A stretch of 47,708 bases of DNA from Caulobacterales bacterium (GCA_947474395.1 CANJID010000030.1:1-47708), one strand, 5' to 3'. Shown: positions 19,105 to 26,461, counted from the stretch's first letter. The notes: a model not told the origin generated them from the letters alone. Numbers and translations are program-made.

Positions 19105-19127
19105 CGATTGCTGGAGGCGAGCAATCG
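19105..19127 (+). promoter_or_regulatory. Leader stem-loop exposing GGAGG, sigma factor mRNA
   Basis: CGATTGCT pairs perfectly with AGCAATCG around a seven-base loop GGAGGCG. It falls inside the predicted untranslated leader of the sigma factor, about 45 nt before the start codon. The loop could be a site for a small RNA or an RNA-binding protein; this is inference. Confidence 0.4.
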
Positions 19128-19172
19128 GGTCGAGCAGTCTGGATTTGGGCCGGGCGGGCGTCGGAGCTGACC

Positions 19173-19766
19173 ATGAGCCTTGCAGGTGTGGCGGCCGAGC
19201 CCGGACCGCACGAGGCTCGCAGCAAGGATTCGCCGGGCCGCTGGCGCGACGAGGTGATCGCCCTCATTCCCGCCCTTCGCGCCTTCGCCTGGTCCCTCAG
19301 CCACAATTCCGCCGACGCCGACGACCTGGTTCAGGACACCCTGATCAAGGCATGGACCCACCGGGCCAAGTTCGAGCCGGGGACCAACCTTCGGGCCTGG
19401 CTCTTCACCATCCTTCGCAACACCTACTACACCGCCGTGGTGCGCCGCCGCCGCGAAGTGCCCGACGAGAACGGCAAGCACGCCGCCAGCCTGAGTGCGC
19501 CCCCGACCCAGGATTGGAGCGTGGCCATGCATTCCCTGCAGGCGGCCCTCGCCCGCCTGCCCGCCGAGCACCGGGAGGCGCTGATCCTGGTGGGAGCCGC
19601 GGGGCTCACCTACGAGGAGGCCGCCGATGTGTGCGGCTGCGCCCTCGGCACGATCAAGAGCCGGGTGAACCGGGCCCGCGCTCGCCTGCTCAAGCTGATG
19701 GATGCGGAAGCGCCGATCGACACATTCGCCGACGAGGACGTCGGCCATGCCTCGTCAACGGAATAG
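19173..19766 (+). CDS. EcfG-like ECF sigma factor (general stress response)
   Basis: A two-domain ECF sigma factor of 197 residues. Region 2 spans about residues 25-95 (ADADDLVQDTLIKAW for core binding, NLRAWLFTILRNTYYT for -10 recognition), and region 4 about 110-170 (ALARLPAEHREALILVGAAGLTYEEAADV, then GTIKSRVNRARARL for -35 recognition). This pattern and the surrounding GGAAC-N16-CGTT promoters place it with EcfG/SigT. In most relatives nepR lies directly upstream in the same operon; here no gene lies between the promoter and the ATG, and a NepR-like ORF is convergent downstream. Its acidic C-terminus (ADEDVGHASSTE) is repeated in frame after the stop codon. Confidence 0.9.
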   Translation: MSLAGVAAEPGPHEARSKDSPGRWRDEVIALIPALRAFAWSLSHNSADADDLVQDTLIKAWTHRAKFEPGTNLRAWLFTILRNTYYTAVVRRRREVPDENGKHAASLSAPPTQDWSVAMHSLQAALARLPAEHREALILVGAAGLTYEEAADVCGCALGTIKSRVNRARARLLKLMDAEAPIDTFADEDVGHASSTE

Positions 19767-19820
19767 GCACGGCAGTTTGGCGCCGACGAGGACGTCGGCC
19801 AGGCCCCAGCTAACGAGTAA
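19728..19820 (+). repeat. In-frame imperfect duplication across the sigma factor stop codon
   Basis: Twenty identical bases at 19728-19747 recur at 19782-19801, exactly 54 bases (18 codons) apart. The first copy encodes ADEDVGHASSTE then TAG; the second, in the same frame, encodes ADEDVGQAPANE then TAA. Confidence 0.8.
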
Positions 19821-20025
19821 GCCTCAGGCGCTGCTTGGCGGGGCCGAGTTCGCCCCGTTGGAAGGCCGCGTCCAAGGCGTCGGCCAGTTCCTGCATGCGG
19901 TGGGGCATGGGACCGGTCATCCCGTCGTAGGCGGTTTTCAGATGGACGCTCATCGGCTCATGCAATCCCGCGGGGGGAATCATGCGGATGGCCGCTTCCT
20001 GGTTGGTCCTAGTGGTCATGGACAT
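19810..20025 (-). CDS. NepR-like small protein (possible anti-sigma factor)
   Basis: 71 residues. The core LKTAYDGMTGPMPHRMQELADALDAAF follows the NepR pattern: Leu-Lys at the start of helix 1, Tyr-Asp, a Pro-x-Pro turn, Arg, then an amphipathic helix with Leu at regular spacing. NepR binds EcfG between its two domains until phospho-PhyR removes it. The match is to a pattern I know rather than to an alignment, and spacing in the turn is slightly unusual. It is encoded convergent to the sigma factor rather than upstream of it. No EcfG promoter was found in front of it. The alternative is an unrelated small protein. The ATG at 20019 is an equally good start. Confidence 0.55.
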   Translation of the reverse strand: MSMTTRTNQEAAIRMIPPAGLHEPMSVHLKTAYDGMTGPMPHRMQELADALDAAFQRGELGPAKQRLRLTR

Positions 20026-20144
20026 TTCCGATGCCGCACCAAGGTTATCCCAAGTCGATACATCAATCCGAGTCGGCCCCTGCCTAGCAAGCCGGGCGCC
20101 GTCCCCGCGAGGCTCGCCAGGCGAGGGTAGACCCCTCCGAGGGG

Positions 20145-20169
20145 GGAACCAAGCCTGATCGGCACGGTT
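20145..20169 (+). promoter_or_regulatory. EcfG-type promoter for the PRC-barrel gene
   Basis: GGAAC (20145-20149), 16 bases, GGTT (20166-20169). The leader to the ATG at 20202 is about 26 nt and holds GAGAGGGAG as ribosome site. Confidence 0.65.
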
Positions 20170-20201
20170 AGTTCCGTAACCGACGAGAGGGAGTTTCCAC
20201 C

Positions 20202-20591
20202 ATGGGCTCGAGCAACCACGACAGCCGCCACAGTCTGATCTCCGCCAACCGCGTCGAGGGCACCACCGTCTACGCCGCCGACGGCGACCGCCTGGGCCAT
20301 GTCGAGGAGGTCATGCTGGACAAGGCGACCGGCAAGGTCGCCTACGCCTTGATGTCCTTCGGCGGGCTGATGGGGGTCGGCGAACGCTACCACCCGCTCC
20401 CCTGGTCGATGCTCACCTACGACGTCGATAAGAACGGCTATGTCCTGCCCGTGACCAAGGCCCAGTTCCAGGGCAGCCACAGCCTGGAGGCCAAGGACGG
20501 CGTCCACAACGACGCCGGCTGGCGCGAGAACGTCCACGATTACTACAGCGCGACCCCCTACTGGTTCACCCATCCCGGCAGCATGACCTAG
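20202..20591 (+). CDS. PRC-barrel domain stress protein
   Basis: A 129-residue soluble protein with a PRC-barrel domain at about residues 12-85: LISANRVEGTTVYAADGDRLGHVEEVMLDKATGKVAYALM, then the WSMLTYDVDKNGYVLP strand. The C-terminal 40 residues are His/Tyr/Trp-rich and unassigned. PRC-barrel proteins of this length are frequent members of alphaproteobacterial general-stress regulons, but the biochemical function is unknown. An EcfG-type promoter lies directly upstream, and a large stem-loop follows the stop. Confidence 0.85.
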   Translation: MGSSNHDSRHSLISANRVEGTTVYAADGDRLGHVEEVMLDKATGKVAYALMSFGGLMGVGERYHPLPWSMLTYDVDKNGYVLPVTKAQFQGSHSLEAKDGVHNDAGWRENVHDYYSATPYWFTHPGSMT

Positions 20592-20600
20592 CCCTGGTTA

Positions 20601-20649
20601 GGAGCCCTTCTGACGGGTCAGATGAAGCCATCTGACCCTGAAGGGCTCC
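20601..20649 (+). terminator. Large stem-loop after the PRC-barrel gene
   Basis: The inner stem GGGTCAGATG/CATCTGACCC (loop AAGC) and outer stem GGAGCCCTT/AAGGGCTCC are separated by a small internal loop. It ends one base before the GGAAC of the next promoter. No T-run follows, so it may be an mRNA-stabilising or insulating structure rather than a classic terminator. Confidence 0.5.
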
Positions 20650-20650
20650 G

Positions 20651-20675
20651 GGAACCAAGGTCCGCGAGGGCGGTT
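20651..20675 (+). promoter_or_regulatory. EcfG-type promoter for the hydrophilic repeat protein
   Basis: GGAAC (20651-20655), 16 bases, GGTT (20672-20675). The leader to the ATG at 20716 is about 34 nt with AAAGAGGA as ribosome site. Like the PRC-barrel promoter it reads GGAACCAAG at the -35. Confidence 0.65.
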
Positions 20676-20715
20676 GATCCCGGGCAACCTCCAGCTTTGA
20701 AAGAGGACCCGGGAC

Positions 20716-21750
20716 ATGGCTGACAGAGACCAGGAAAGCGGCGGCCGCTACGAGGACTATGGCCGCTACGGCAAGGCCGCAAAGGACCGCCCCGAAGGCT
20801 CCCGCGACGAAAGCCGCTCATGGTCCGGCGGTGCGGACAATCAGAGTTACGGCCGCCCGGCTTCCGGCGGCGAAGGGGGCCAGGGGCCCCTGGCCCATAC
20901 GCGAGGCCGGCCCGACCAGTCCGACCGCAGCCCGTCGGCGGACAGCCTGACCGGCCGCTGGGACCGCGGCGACGGCGGCTCCTACGAGGAGGGCGAGGCC
21001 CGCTATTCCAGCTATTCCAGCGGCAATCCCCAGGAGGACCGCGGCGGCGACTTCGACCGCGGCGGCGGCGGAAACCGGCGCGACTGGGACCGCAAGGCCG
21101 CCGAGCATGAGCGCGCCCAGGGCGAGGACCGCTACTCCAGCTATTCGGCGGGCAATCCGCAGGAAGACCGCGGCGGCGGCTTCGAGGAGTCCTGGCGCCA
21201 GGGAGACGGCGGCCGATCCAAATACAGCCAGGACTGGAACCAGGGCGGCCTGAACCAGGGCGGCCAGAACATGGGTCGCTACGGCCACGGCTCTTTCCAG
21301 GAGCGCGCCCAAGGCGGACAGGGCGGCGGCAGCTACCGCCAGCAGGACGTCTCCCCCGGCGCCCAGCGCTCGCAATGGCGCCAGCCGCAGCACTTCGGCG
21401 ACAACGGCGCGGCGGCCGAGTCCTACGCCCAGCAGTCCGGCAATACCCGCGACCACGACCACGACCCGGCCTACCGCCGCTGGCGCGACCAGCAGCTCTC
21501 GACCCATGACAGCGACTACGCCCGCTGGCGCGACGAGCAGGCCCGCCGCTACGACGAGCAGTACAAGGGCTGGCGCGACCAGCGCCACGAAGCCTTCTCG
21601 CAGGACTTCCACGACTGGCGCTCGAAACAGGCCCAGGGCCTGGCCGGCGACGACCTTCCCGGCGGCGGCGCGCACATGAGCGGCGCGGGCGCGTCTATGC
21701 CCCAGACCTCCGCGGGCGAGGCCGGCAAGGACGGCAAGACCGAGGACTAG
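20716..21750 (+). CDS. Hydrophilin-like protein with YxxWRDxQ repeats
   Basis: 344 residues, almost without hydrophobic segments and very rich in Gly, Arg, Asp, Gln, Ser and Tyr; it should be intrinsically disordered. Two copies of RYSSYSxGNPQEDRGGxF start near residues 96 and 139. The C-terminal third (about 251-310) has a 15-residue repeat with core YxxWRDxQ, present three and a half times (YRRWRDQQ, YARWRDEQ, YKGWRDQR, FHDWRSKQ). There is no signal peptide. The composition resembles LEA/hydrophilin proteins linked to desiccation tolerance, and an EcfG-type promoter precedes it. I do not know a named family for the Trp-Arg repeat. Confidence 0.75.
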   Translation: MADRDQESGGRYEDYGRYGKAAKDRPEGSRDESRSWSGGADNQSYGRPASGGEGGQGPLAHTRGRPDQSDRSPSADSLTGRWDRGDGGSYEEGEARYSSYSSGNPQEDRGGDFDRGGGGNRRDWDRKAAEHERAQGEDRYSSYSAGNPQEDRGGGFEESWRQGDGGRSKYSQDWNQGGLNQGGQNMGRYGHGSFQERAQGGQGGGSYRQQDVSPGAQRSQWRQPQHFGDNGAAAESYAQQSGNTRDHDHDPAYRRWRDQQLSTHDSDYARWRDEQARRYDEQYKGWRDQRHEAFSQDFHDWRSKQAQGLAGDDLPGGGAHMSGAGASMPQTSAGEAGKDGKTED

Positions 21751-21781
21751 GACTGGGACCTGCGGGTCCCGGGCGACGGGG

Positions 21782-21820
21782 ATGCCCGGCGCGCCGTTCG
21801 GCGGCGCGCCGGGCATTTTC
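21782..21820 (+). terminator. Rho-independent terminator
   Basis: A perfect 14-bp GC-rich stem (ATGCCCGGCGCGCC with its complement, seven-base loop) is followed directly by TTTTC. It closes the hydrophilin gene and, with it, the stress island. A smaller GGGACC/GGTCCC hairpin lies just before it at 21755-21769. Confidence 0.85.
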
Positions 21821-21850
21821 ATTGAAGGCGGATTTCCGGGGGAGGCGCGG

Positions 21851-22759
21851 ATGGATGGCAGGCTCGACTGCGTGATCGTCGGCGGCGGCCCGGGCGGGCT
21901 GGCCGCGGCGGTCTATCTCGCCCGCTTCCGGCGCCGGTTCGTCCTGGTCGACGCGGGCGACAGCCGTGCGTCCCTGATCCCCCTCGCCCGCAACCTCGCC
22001 GGCTTTCCGGAGGGGATCACCGGGCGCGACCTCCTGGCCCGCATGCGCGATCAGGCCCGCCGCTACGGCGCCGACCTGCGGGACGGACGGATCGACACGC
22101 TGGCCATGGAGGACGGCGGCTTCCGGCTGGCTGGGGGCGACCTGACCCTGTGGGCGCGGACCGTGATGCTCGCCACCGGCGTCAAGGACAACGCGCCCCG
22201 CCTGCCCGAGCGGCTGGATGACGCGGTGCGGCGCGGGATGATCCGCATCTGCCCGATCTGCGACGGCTACGAGGGCGCCGGCGAGCGCATCGGCGTGCTC
22301 GGCTCCAGCGCCCACGCCGCGGCCGAGGCCCTGTTCCTGCGCACCTTCTCGGACAGGGTCAGCCTGATCCTGGTGAGCGAGGACGGTGTCCTGCCGGACG
22401 ACTCGCGTCGCTCCCTGGACGAGGCCGGGGTGGAGGTCCTGGTCGCCCCGATCGAGACCGTGACGATCGAGGACGACGCGGTATCCGCCCTGTGCCTCAC
22501 CGACGGGCGGACGCACCGGTTCGACCGCCTCTACTCGGCCTTCGGGGTCACGCCGCAGAGCGGGCTGGCCGAACAGGCGGGGGGGCGCCTCGACGCCGAG
22601 GGCAGACTGTTCGTCGACGAACACCAGCAGACCTCGGTCCCCGGCCTCTACGCGGCGGGGGACCTGGTGCGCGGCCTGAACCAGATCAGCGTGGCCAGCG
22701 GCGAGGCCGCCGTCGCCGCCGTCGCCATTCACAACAGCCTGCCGCCCAACCCCGCCTAG
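21851..22759 (+). CDS. Thioredoxin-reductase-like FAD/NAD(P) oxidoreductase
   Basis: 302 residues. The FAD-binding fold opens with CVIVGGGPGGLAAAVYLARFRRRFVLVD, the second nucleotide fold is around GERIGVLGSSAHAA, and the FAD-ribityl motif GLYAAGDLVRGLNQISVASGEAA is near the end. Cys134 and Cys137 in RICPICDGYE occupy the place of the TrxR redox pair, so dithiol oxidoreductase activity is plausible, although the partner is unknown. The frame is open upstream, but the earlier ATG lies inside a terminator stem; the start here follows GGGGGAGGCG. It is immediately followed by the symporter gene. Confidence 0.88.
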   Translation: MDGRLDCVIVGGGPGGLAAAVYLARFRRRFVLVDAGDSRASLIPLARNLAGFPEGITGRDLLARMRDQARRYGADLRDGRIDTLAMEDGGFRLAGGDLTLWARTVMLATGVKDNAPRLPERLDDAVRRGMIRICPICDGYEGAGERIGVLGSSAHAAAEALFLRTFSDRVSLILVSEDGVLPDDSRRSLDEAGVEVLVAPIETVTIEDDAVSALCLTDGRTHRFDRLYSAFGVTPQSGLAEQAGGRLDAEGRLFVDEHQQTSVPGLYAAGDLVRGLNQISVASGEAAVAAVAIHNSLPPNPA

Positions 22760-22809
22760 GCACGGCCTCCGAAATCGCCCACCATCGGCCCTCGCAACCG
22801 GGGCCGCCG

Positions 22810-24063
22810 ATGAACCGCCGTTTCACCCTGCTGATCCTGATCGGCATGATCCTCGGCGCCGCTGTCGGCGCGGTCCTCAACGCCACCCTCTCGGTCGAGG
22901 ACGCCAAGCAGGCGGCGGACTATTTCTCGCTGATCACCGACATCTTCCTGCGGCTGATCCGGATGATCATCGCGCCCCTGGTGCTCTCGACCCTGATCTC
23001 GGGGATCGCCCATCTGGGGGACACTTCCGCCGTAGGGCGGATTGGCGCCAAGACGCTCGGCTGGTTCCTCTGCGCCTCGATCACCTCCCTGCTGCTGGGC
23101 CTGTTCCTGGCCACCAGCCTGCATCCCGGCGTGGGGCTGAACCTTCCTATCCCCCCCGCCGACGCCACCTCTGGCGTGGCCAACACCCTGTCGCTGAAGG
23201 ACTTCGTGACCCACGTCTTCCCGAGCTCGGTGGTCCAGGCCATGGCCACCAACGAGATCCTGCAGATCGTGGTCTTCTCCCTCTTCGCCGGCTGCGCCCT
23301 CTGCGCCATCGGAGAGCGCGGCAAGGCCGTGCTGGAGGTGGTCGAGCAGGTCGGGGCGGTGATGTTGAAGGTCACCGACTATGTGATGAAGCTGGCCCCG
23401 TTCGCGGTCTTCGCGGCGCTGGCGGCGACCATCGCCACAAGGGGCGTGGGGCTGCTGGCCACCTACGCCACCTTTGTCGGCAGCTTCTATCTCGGGATCG
23501 CCATCCTGTGGGGGCTGCTGTTCGCGGCCGCCTTCGCCGTGGTGGGCCCGCGGGCGTTCGGCCTCTTCCGCGTGATCCGCGCCCCGGCCCTCCTGGCCTT
23601 CTCCACCGCCAGCTCGGAGGCCGCCTACCCCCGCACGCTTGAGGCCCTGGAAGCCTTCGGCGTGCCCAACCGCATCGCCAGCTTCGTCCTGCCGCTGGGC
23701 TATTCGTTCAATCTGGACGGGTCGATGATGTACACGACCTTCGCCACCCTGTTCATCGCCCAGGCCTACGGCATCCACCTGACGGCGGGTCAGATGGCCC
23801 TGATGGTGGCGATCCTGATGCTGACGTCCAAGGGCATTGCGGGGGTGCCCCGCGCCTCCCTGGTGGTGATCGCGGCGACGCTGGCCTTCTTCAAGATCCC
23901 GGAGGCGGGCCTGCTCCTGATCCTCGGCGTCGACCACTTCCTGGACATGGCCAGGAGCGCCACCAACGTGATCGGCAACTCGGTGGCCTCGGCGGCGGTC
24001 GCCCGGTGGGAAGGCCAGCTCAGGGCGGAGCACGAGGCCCCGCCCATTCTGGAGAAGGTCTAG
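22810..24063 (+). CDS. Dicarboxylate/amino acid:cation symporter (DAACS)
   Basis: 417 residues with eight to ten membrane segments and two re-entrant loops of the GltPh/DctA fold. Diagnostic motifs are the serine-rich loop AFSTASSEAAYPRT and the NMDG-like YSFNLDGSMMYTTFATLFIAQA, followed by SKGIAGVPRASLVV. It imports C4-dicarboxylates, glutamate or aspartate with H+ or Na+. The start MNRRFTLLIL was chosen because the upstream part of the frame overlaps the flavoprotein gene. The last four bases overlap the stop of the convergent BKACE gene. Confidence 0.92.
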   Translation: MNRRFTLLILIGMILGAAVGAVLNATLSVEDAKQAADYFSLITDIFLRLIRMIIAPLVLSTLISGIAHLGDTSAVGRIGAKTLGWFLCASITSLLLGLFLATSLHPGVGLNLPIPPADATSGVANTLSLKDFVTHVFPSSVVQAMATNEILQIVVFSLFAGCALCAIGERGKAVLEVVEQVGAVMLKVTDYVMKLAPFAVFAALAATIATRGVGLLATYATFVGSFYLGIAILWGLLFAAAFAVVGPRAFGLFRVIRAPALLAFSTASSEAAYPRTLEALEAFGVPNRIASFVLPLGYSFNLDGSMMYTTFATLFIAQAYGIHLTAGQMALMVAILMLTSKGIAGVPRASLVVIAATLAFFKIPEAGLLLILGVDHFLDMARSATNVIGNSVASAAVARWEGQLRAEHEAPPILEKV

Positions 24064-24953
24064 ACCTTCACCGCCTTCAGACCCATCAGGTCGCGGGCTT
24101 CGCCGGCGGACATGGGCTCGTGGCCCATCTCGCGCATGATCCGCACCTGACGCTCGAGCAGGGCCAGGTTGTTGGTCTTCTGGCCGGCCGCGTAATAGTG
24201 GTTGTCCTCCAGCCCCACCCGCACGTGCCCGCCCATGAGCAGAGCCTGGGTGGTCGCCGGAAGCTGGGCTGGGCCGATGCCGGAGATGCACCAGATCGAC
24301 TGCGGCGGGAGCTGCTTGACCATGAAGTCGAGCACTTCGGGGGTGTAGGGCATGGCGCCCTGGAAGCCCTTCTCGCCGCCCAGCACCAGGTTGATGTAGT
24401 AGGGCGGCTTGTCGTAGCCCTTCTGGATCAGGCGCGTGACGTCCTGCAGGATGTGCTCGGGCGAGAACACCTCCCACTCCGGCTTGGCCCCCTTCTCCAG
24501 GATGCGCTTGACCAGGGTCTCGCAGCGGGTCGGCGTGGTGATCACCACCACTTCGCGGTTGGGATTGACCGTGTCGACCACCGTGACGCCGTCGAAGGTG
24601 CACATCTCGGCGCCGCCGTCGCAGCCCTTCAGGCGCTCGTTGAAGTCGGATTCCCAAAGGCCGTCGGCGCGCTCGATCAGCATGTCGCCGGAATTGCCGC
24701 CGCCGGTGGAGTTGTTGAGGATGATGTCCGAGCCCCGCTCGCGGATCTTGGTGTTGATCGAGCGGTAGATGTCGGCGTTGCAGGTGGCCTGGTCGTCCGG
24801 CCGCCGGGCGTGGATGGCGACGATCGACGCCCCCGCCTTCCAGCAGCGGACGGCGTCGTCGGCGATCTCGTCGGGCTGGGTGGGCAGGGCCGGATTGGCC
24901 GACTTCATCGACATGCCGCCCGTCGGCGCGATGGTGACCATAACTTTGGCCAT
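24060..24953 (-). CDS. BKACE-family (DUF849) beta-keto acid cleavage enzyme
   Basis: 297 residues of the TIM-barrel family whose characterised member Kce cleaves 3-keto-5-aminohexanoate with acetyl-CoA; other members act on other beta-keto acids. Family features seen are VTIAPTGGM at the N-terminus, IILNNSTGGG, YINLVLGGEKG and VRVGLEDNHYY with the metal-ligand Glu. The usual metal pair His-x-His is here Ala-Ile-His-Ala-Arg-Arg-Pro-Asp-Asp, so the first His is replaced. A GGGAGG ribosome site precedes the ATG. The substrate is unknown. Confidence 0.88.
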   Translation of the reverse strand: MAKVMVTIAPTGGMSMKSANPALPTQPDEIADDAVRCWKAGASIVAIHARRPDDQATCNADIYRSINTKIRERGSDIILNNSTGGGNSGDMLIERADGLWESDFNERLKGCDGGAEMCTFDGVTVVDTVNPNREVVVITTPTRCETLVKRILEKGAKPEWEVFSPEHILQDVTRLIQKGYDKPPYYINLVLGGEKGFQGAMPYTPEVLDFMVKQLPPQSIWCISGIGPAQLPATTQALLMGGHVRVGLEDNHYYAAGQKTNNLALLERQVRIMREMGHEPMSAGEARDLMGLKAVKV

Positions 24954-25014
24954 GAGTACCTCCCGTGAATTAGCGGAGGACTGATACCGGCTTTTGACGG
25001 GTGGGCAACGCGAA

Positions 25015-25040
25015 ACAGGCCAGGATCGCTCCTGGCCTGT
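25015..25040 (-). terminator. Hairpin terminator after the glycine-zipper gene
   Basis: A perfect 11-bp inverted repeat ACAGGCCAGGA/TCCTGGCCTGT with a four-base loop lies 26 bases beyond the stop of the minus-strand gene ending at 25066. It is followed on that strand by TTTCG. Confidence 0.7.
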
Positions 25041-25065
25041 CCGCCGCTATTATTGGCGATAATCC

Positions 25066-25515
25066 TTAGCCCGTAATGCGATAGCGATTCTGGCGGTCGG
25101 GGCAGACCCGCACGTAGCGGTACTCGGTCCGTCCGTTGACATAGGCCGGGGCCGGGGCGAGGCGGCAGCGCATGCGGTTGTAGTAGTTGGCGTCGTAGCG
25201 CCCGCTGCGGCCACGATCCCGGGCGTCCTCCCGGTAAGAGACGGTCTGGTCGTAGGTGTAGTAGTAGCCGCTGACGTCGCACTTGGCGGTGTTGCTGCTG
25301 CTCGAGTTGGCGATGCCGGCGCCGATCACGCCGCCGACCACGGCGCCGAGGACCGTGCCTTCGGTGCGGGCGTTGCGAGCCGACACATTGGCCCCCAGGG
25401 CCGCGCCGGCCAGGGCGCCGATCAGGCCGCCGGCGACGGTGCGCCCGTCAGTGCCGCGCCTCTCGCAGGGATTGTTGGCGTAGGGCCGGTAGGGGTGCTC
25501 CGCTAGACGTTCCAT
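25066..25515 (-). CDS. Glycine-zipper protein
   Basis: About 149 residues. The centre (GGLIGALAGAALGANVSARNARTEGTVLGAVVGGVIGAGIA) is a glycine-zipper double helix like the 17-kDa surface antigen/2TM family, followed by a Tyr-rich segment with Cys pairs (SGYYYTYDQTVSYRED, MRCRLAPAPAYVNGRTEYRYVRVCPD). Homologues are usually exported and carry a signal peptide or lipobox, but none is visible here. Two Met residues are possible starts (25569 and 25515), and the later was chosen because the extra 18 residues are basic and unlike the family. A start in error or a lost N-terminus is possible. Confidence 0.7.
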   Translation of the reverse strand: MERLAEHPYRPYANNPCERRGTDGRTVAGGLIGALAGAALGANVSARNARTEGTVLGAVVGGVIGAGIANSSSSNTAKCDVSGYYYTYDQTVSYREDARDRGRSGRYDANYYNRMRCRLAPAPAYVNGRTEYRYVRVCPDRQNRYRITG

Positions 25516-25647
25516 TGGCGGGCGCGCCCCCACGCCCTTGTGCTTCCTGTGGACCGCCGGCGCTCGCAAGCAGGCGCGGCCCGGCTGTCTGGAACCTTAA
25601 CGTCGTCGGAGGTGAGTAGTTGCGGCCCCCTGAAGGGCTATCGAATC

Positions 25648-26388
25648 CTAGGCCCCGTAAGGCGGGCGCGGGATGTTGGTGTGGGCGGCGCGCAGGGCGT
25701 CGGACCACTGTTCGGAGAGGTCGTGGAAATAGGCCTCCTCCGGCTCGATGCGGTGGATCAGCTCGCTCTTCAGCTTGTCGCGGCGCAGCACCAGAAGGTC
25801 GATCGGCAGGCCGACGGCGAGGTTGGACTTCAGGGTCGAGTCCATCGAGATCAGCCCCAGCTTCAGGGCGTCGTAGATCTCGGTTTTGAAGGTGACCGAG
25901 CGCACCAGGATCGGCCGCCCGTACTTGTGCTCGCCGATCTGCAGGAACGGGGAGTCGGCCCCGCACTCGATGAAATTGCCGGTCGAGTAGATCATGTAGA
26001 GCTTCAGCGGCCCGCCGCGGATCTGGCCGCCGAACAATATGGAGGCCTCCGCGCTGATCTGGTCGCGCTCCAGGGCCGGGCCGATGTCCTGCTTCACCGT
26101 GCGCAGGGCCTGGCCGACGAGGTGCGCCGCGCGGAACATGCTGGTCGCGGTGTCGAGCGTCTCCGGCTCATCCGCGCCAGGGGCGATGATTCCCTCGGCC
26201 AGCAGGCTCAGCGCCGACTGGGTGACCGACAGGTTGCCGGAGGTGGCGACCGCGAAGATGCGCTCCCCCGGCGTCTCGAACACATGCAGCTTTCGGAACA
26301 CCGAGACGTCGTCCACCCCCGCGTTGGTGCGGGTGTCGGCGATCATCACCAGCCCATCCTGCACGAGGATGCCGGCGCAATAGGTCAT
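25648..26388 (-). CDS. Anbu, proteasome-like Ntn peptidase
   Basis: 246 residues of the ancestral beta-subunit family (COG3484), related to HslV and proteasome beta subunits. The start at 26388 gives MTYCAGILVQDGLVMIADTRTN, which places the nucleophilic Thr directly after the initiator Met as in known Anbu proteins; the upstream part of the frame is unlike the family. KLHVFETPGERIFAVATSGNLS is also characteristic. Anbu forms large open-ring assemblies. It is the last gene of a minus-strand series of ATP-grasp, alpha-E and transglutaminase-like genes, the classical Anbu neighbourhood. The natural substrate is not known. Confidence 0.93.
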   Translation of the reverse strand: MTYCAGILVQDGLVMIADTRTNAGVDDVSVFRKLHVFETPGERIFAVATSGNLSVTQSALSLLAEGIIAPGADEPETLDTATSMFRAAHLVGQALRTVKQDIGPALERDQISAEASILFGGQIRGGPLKLYMIYSTGNFIECGADSPFLQIGEHKYGRPILVRSVTFKTEIYDALKLGLISMDSTLKSNLAVGLPIDLLVLRRDKLKSELIHRIEPEEAYFHDLSEQWSDALRAAHTNIPRPPYGA

Positions 26389-26461
26389 GGTCGTCTGTCC
26401 CGGGTTTTTGAGGGCTTCCGACGCCTGTCGATTCCAGACCGTACGCCGATTCACCGCGGTC

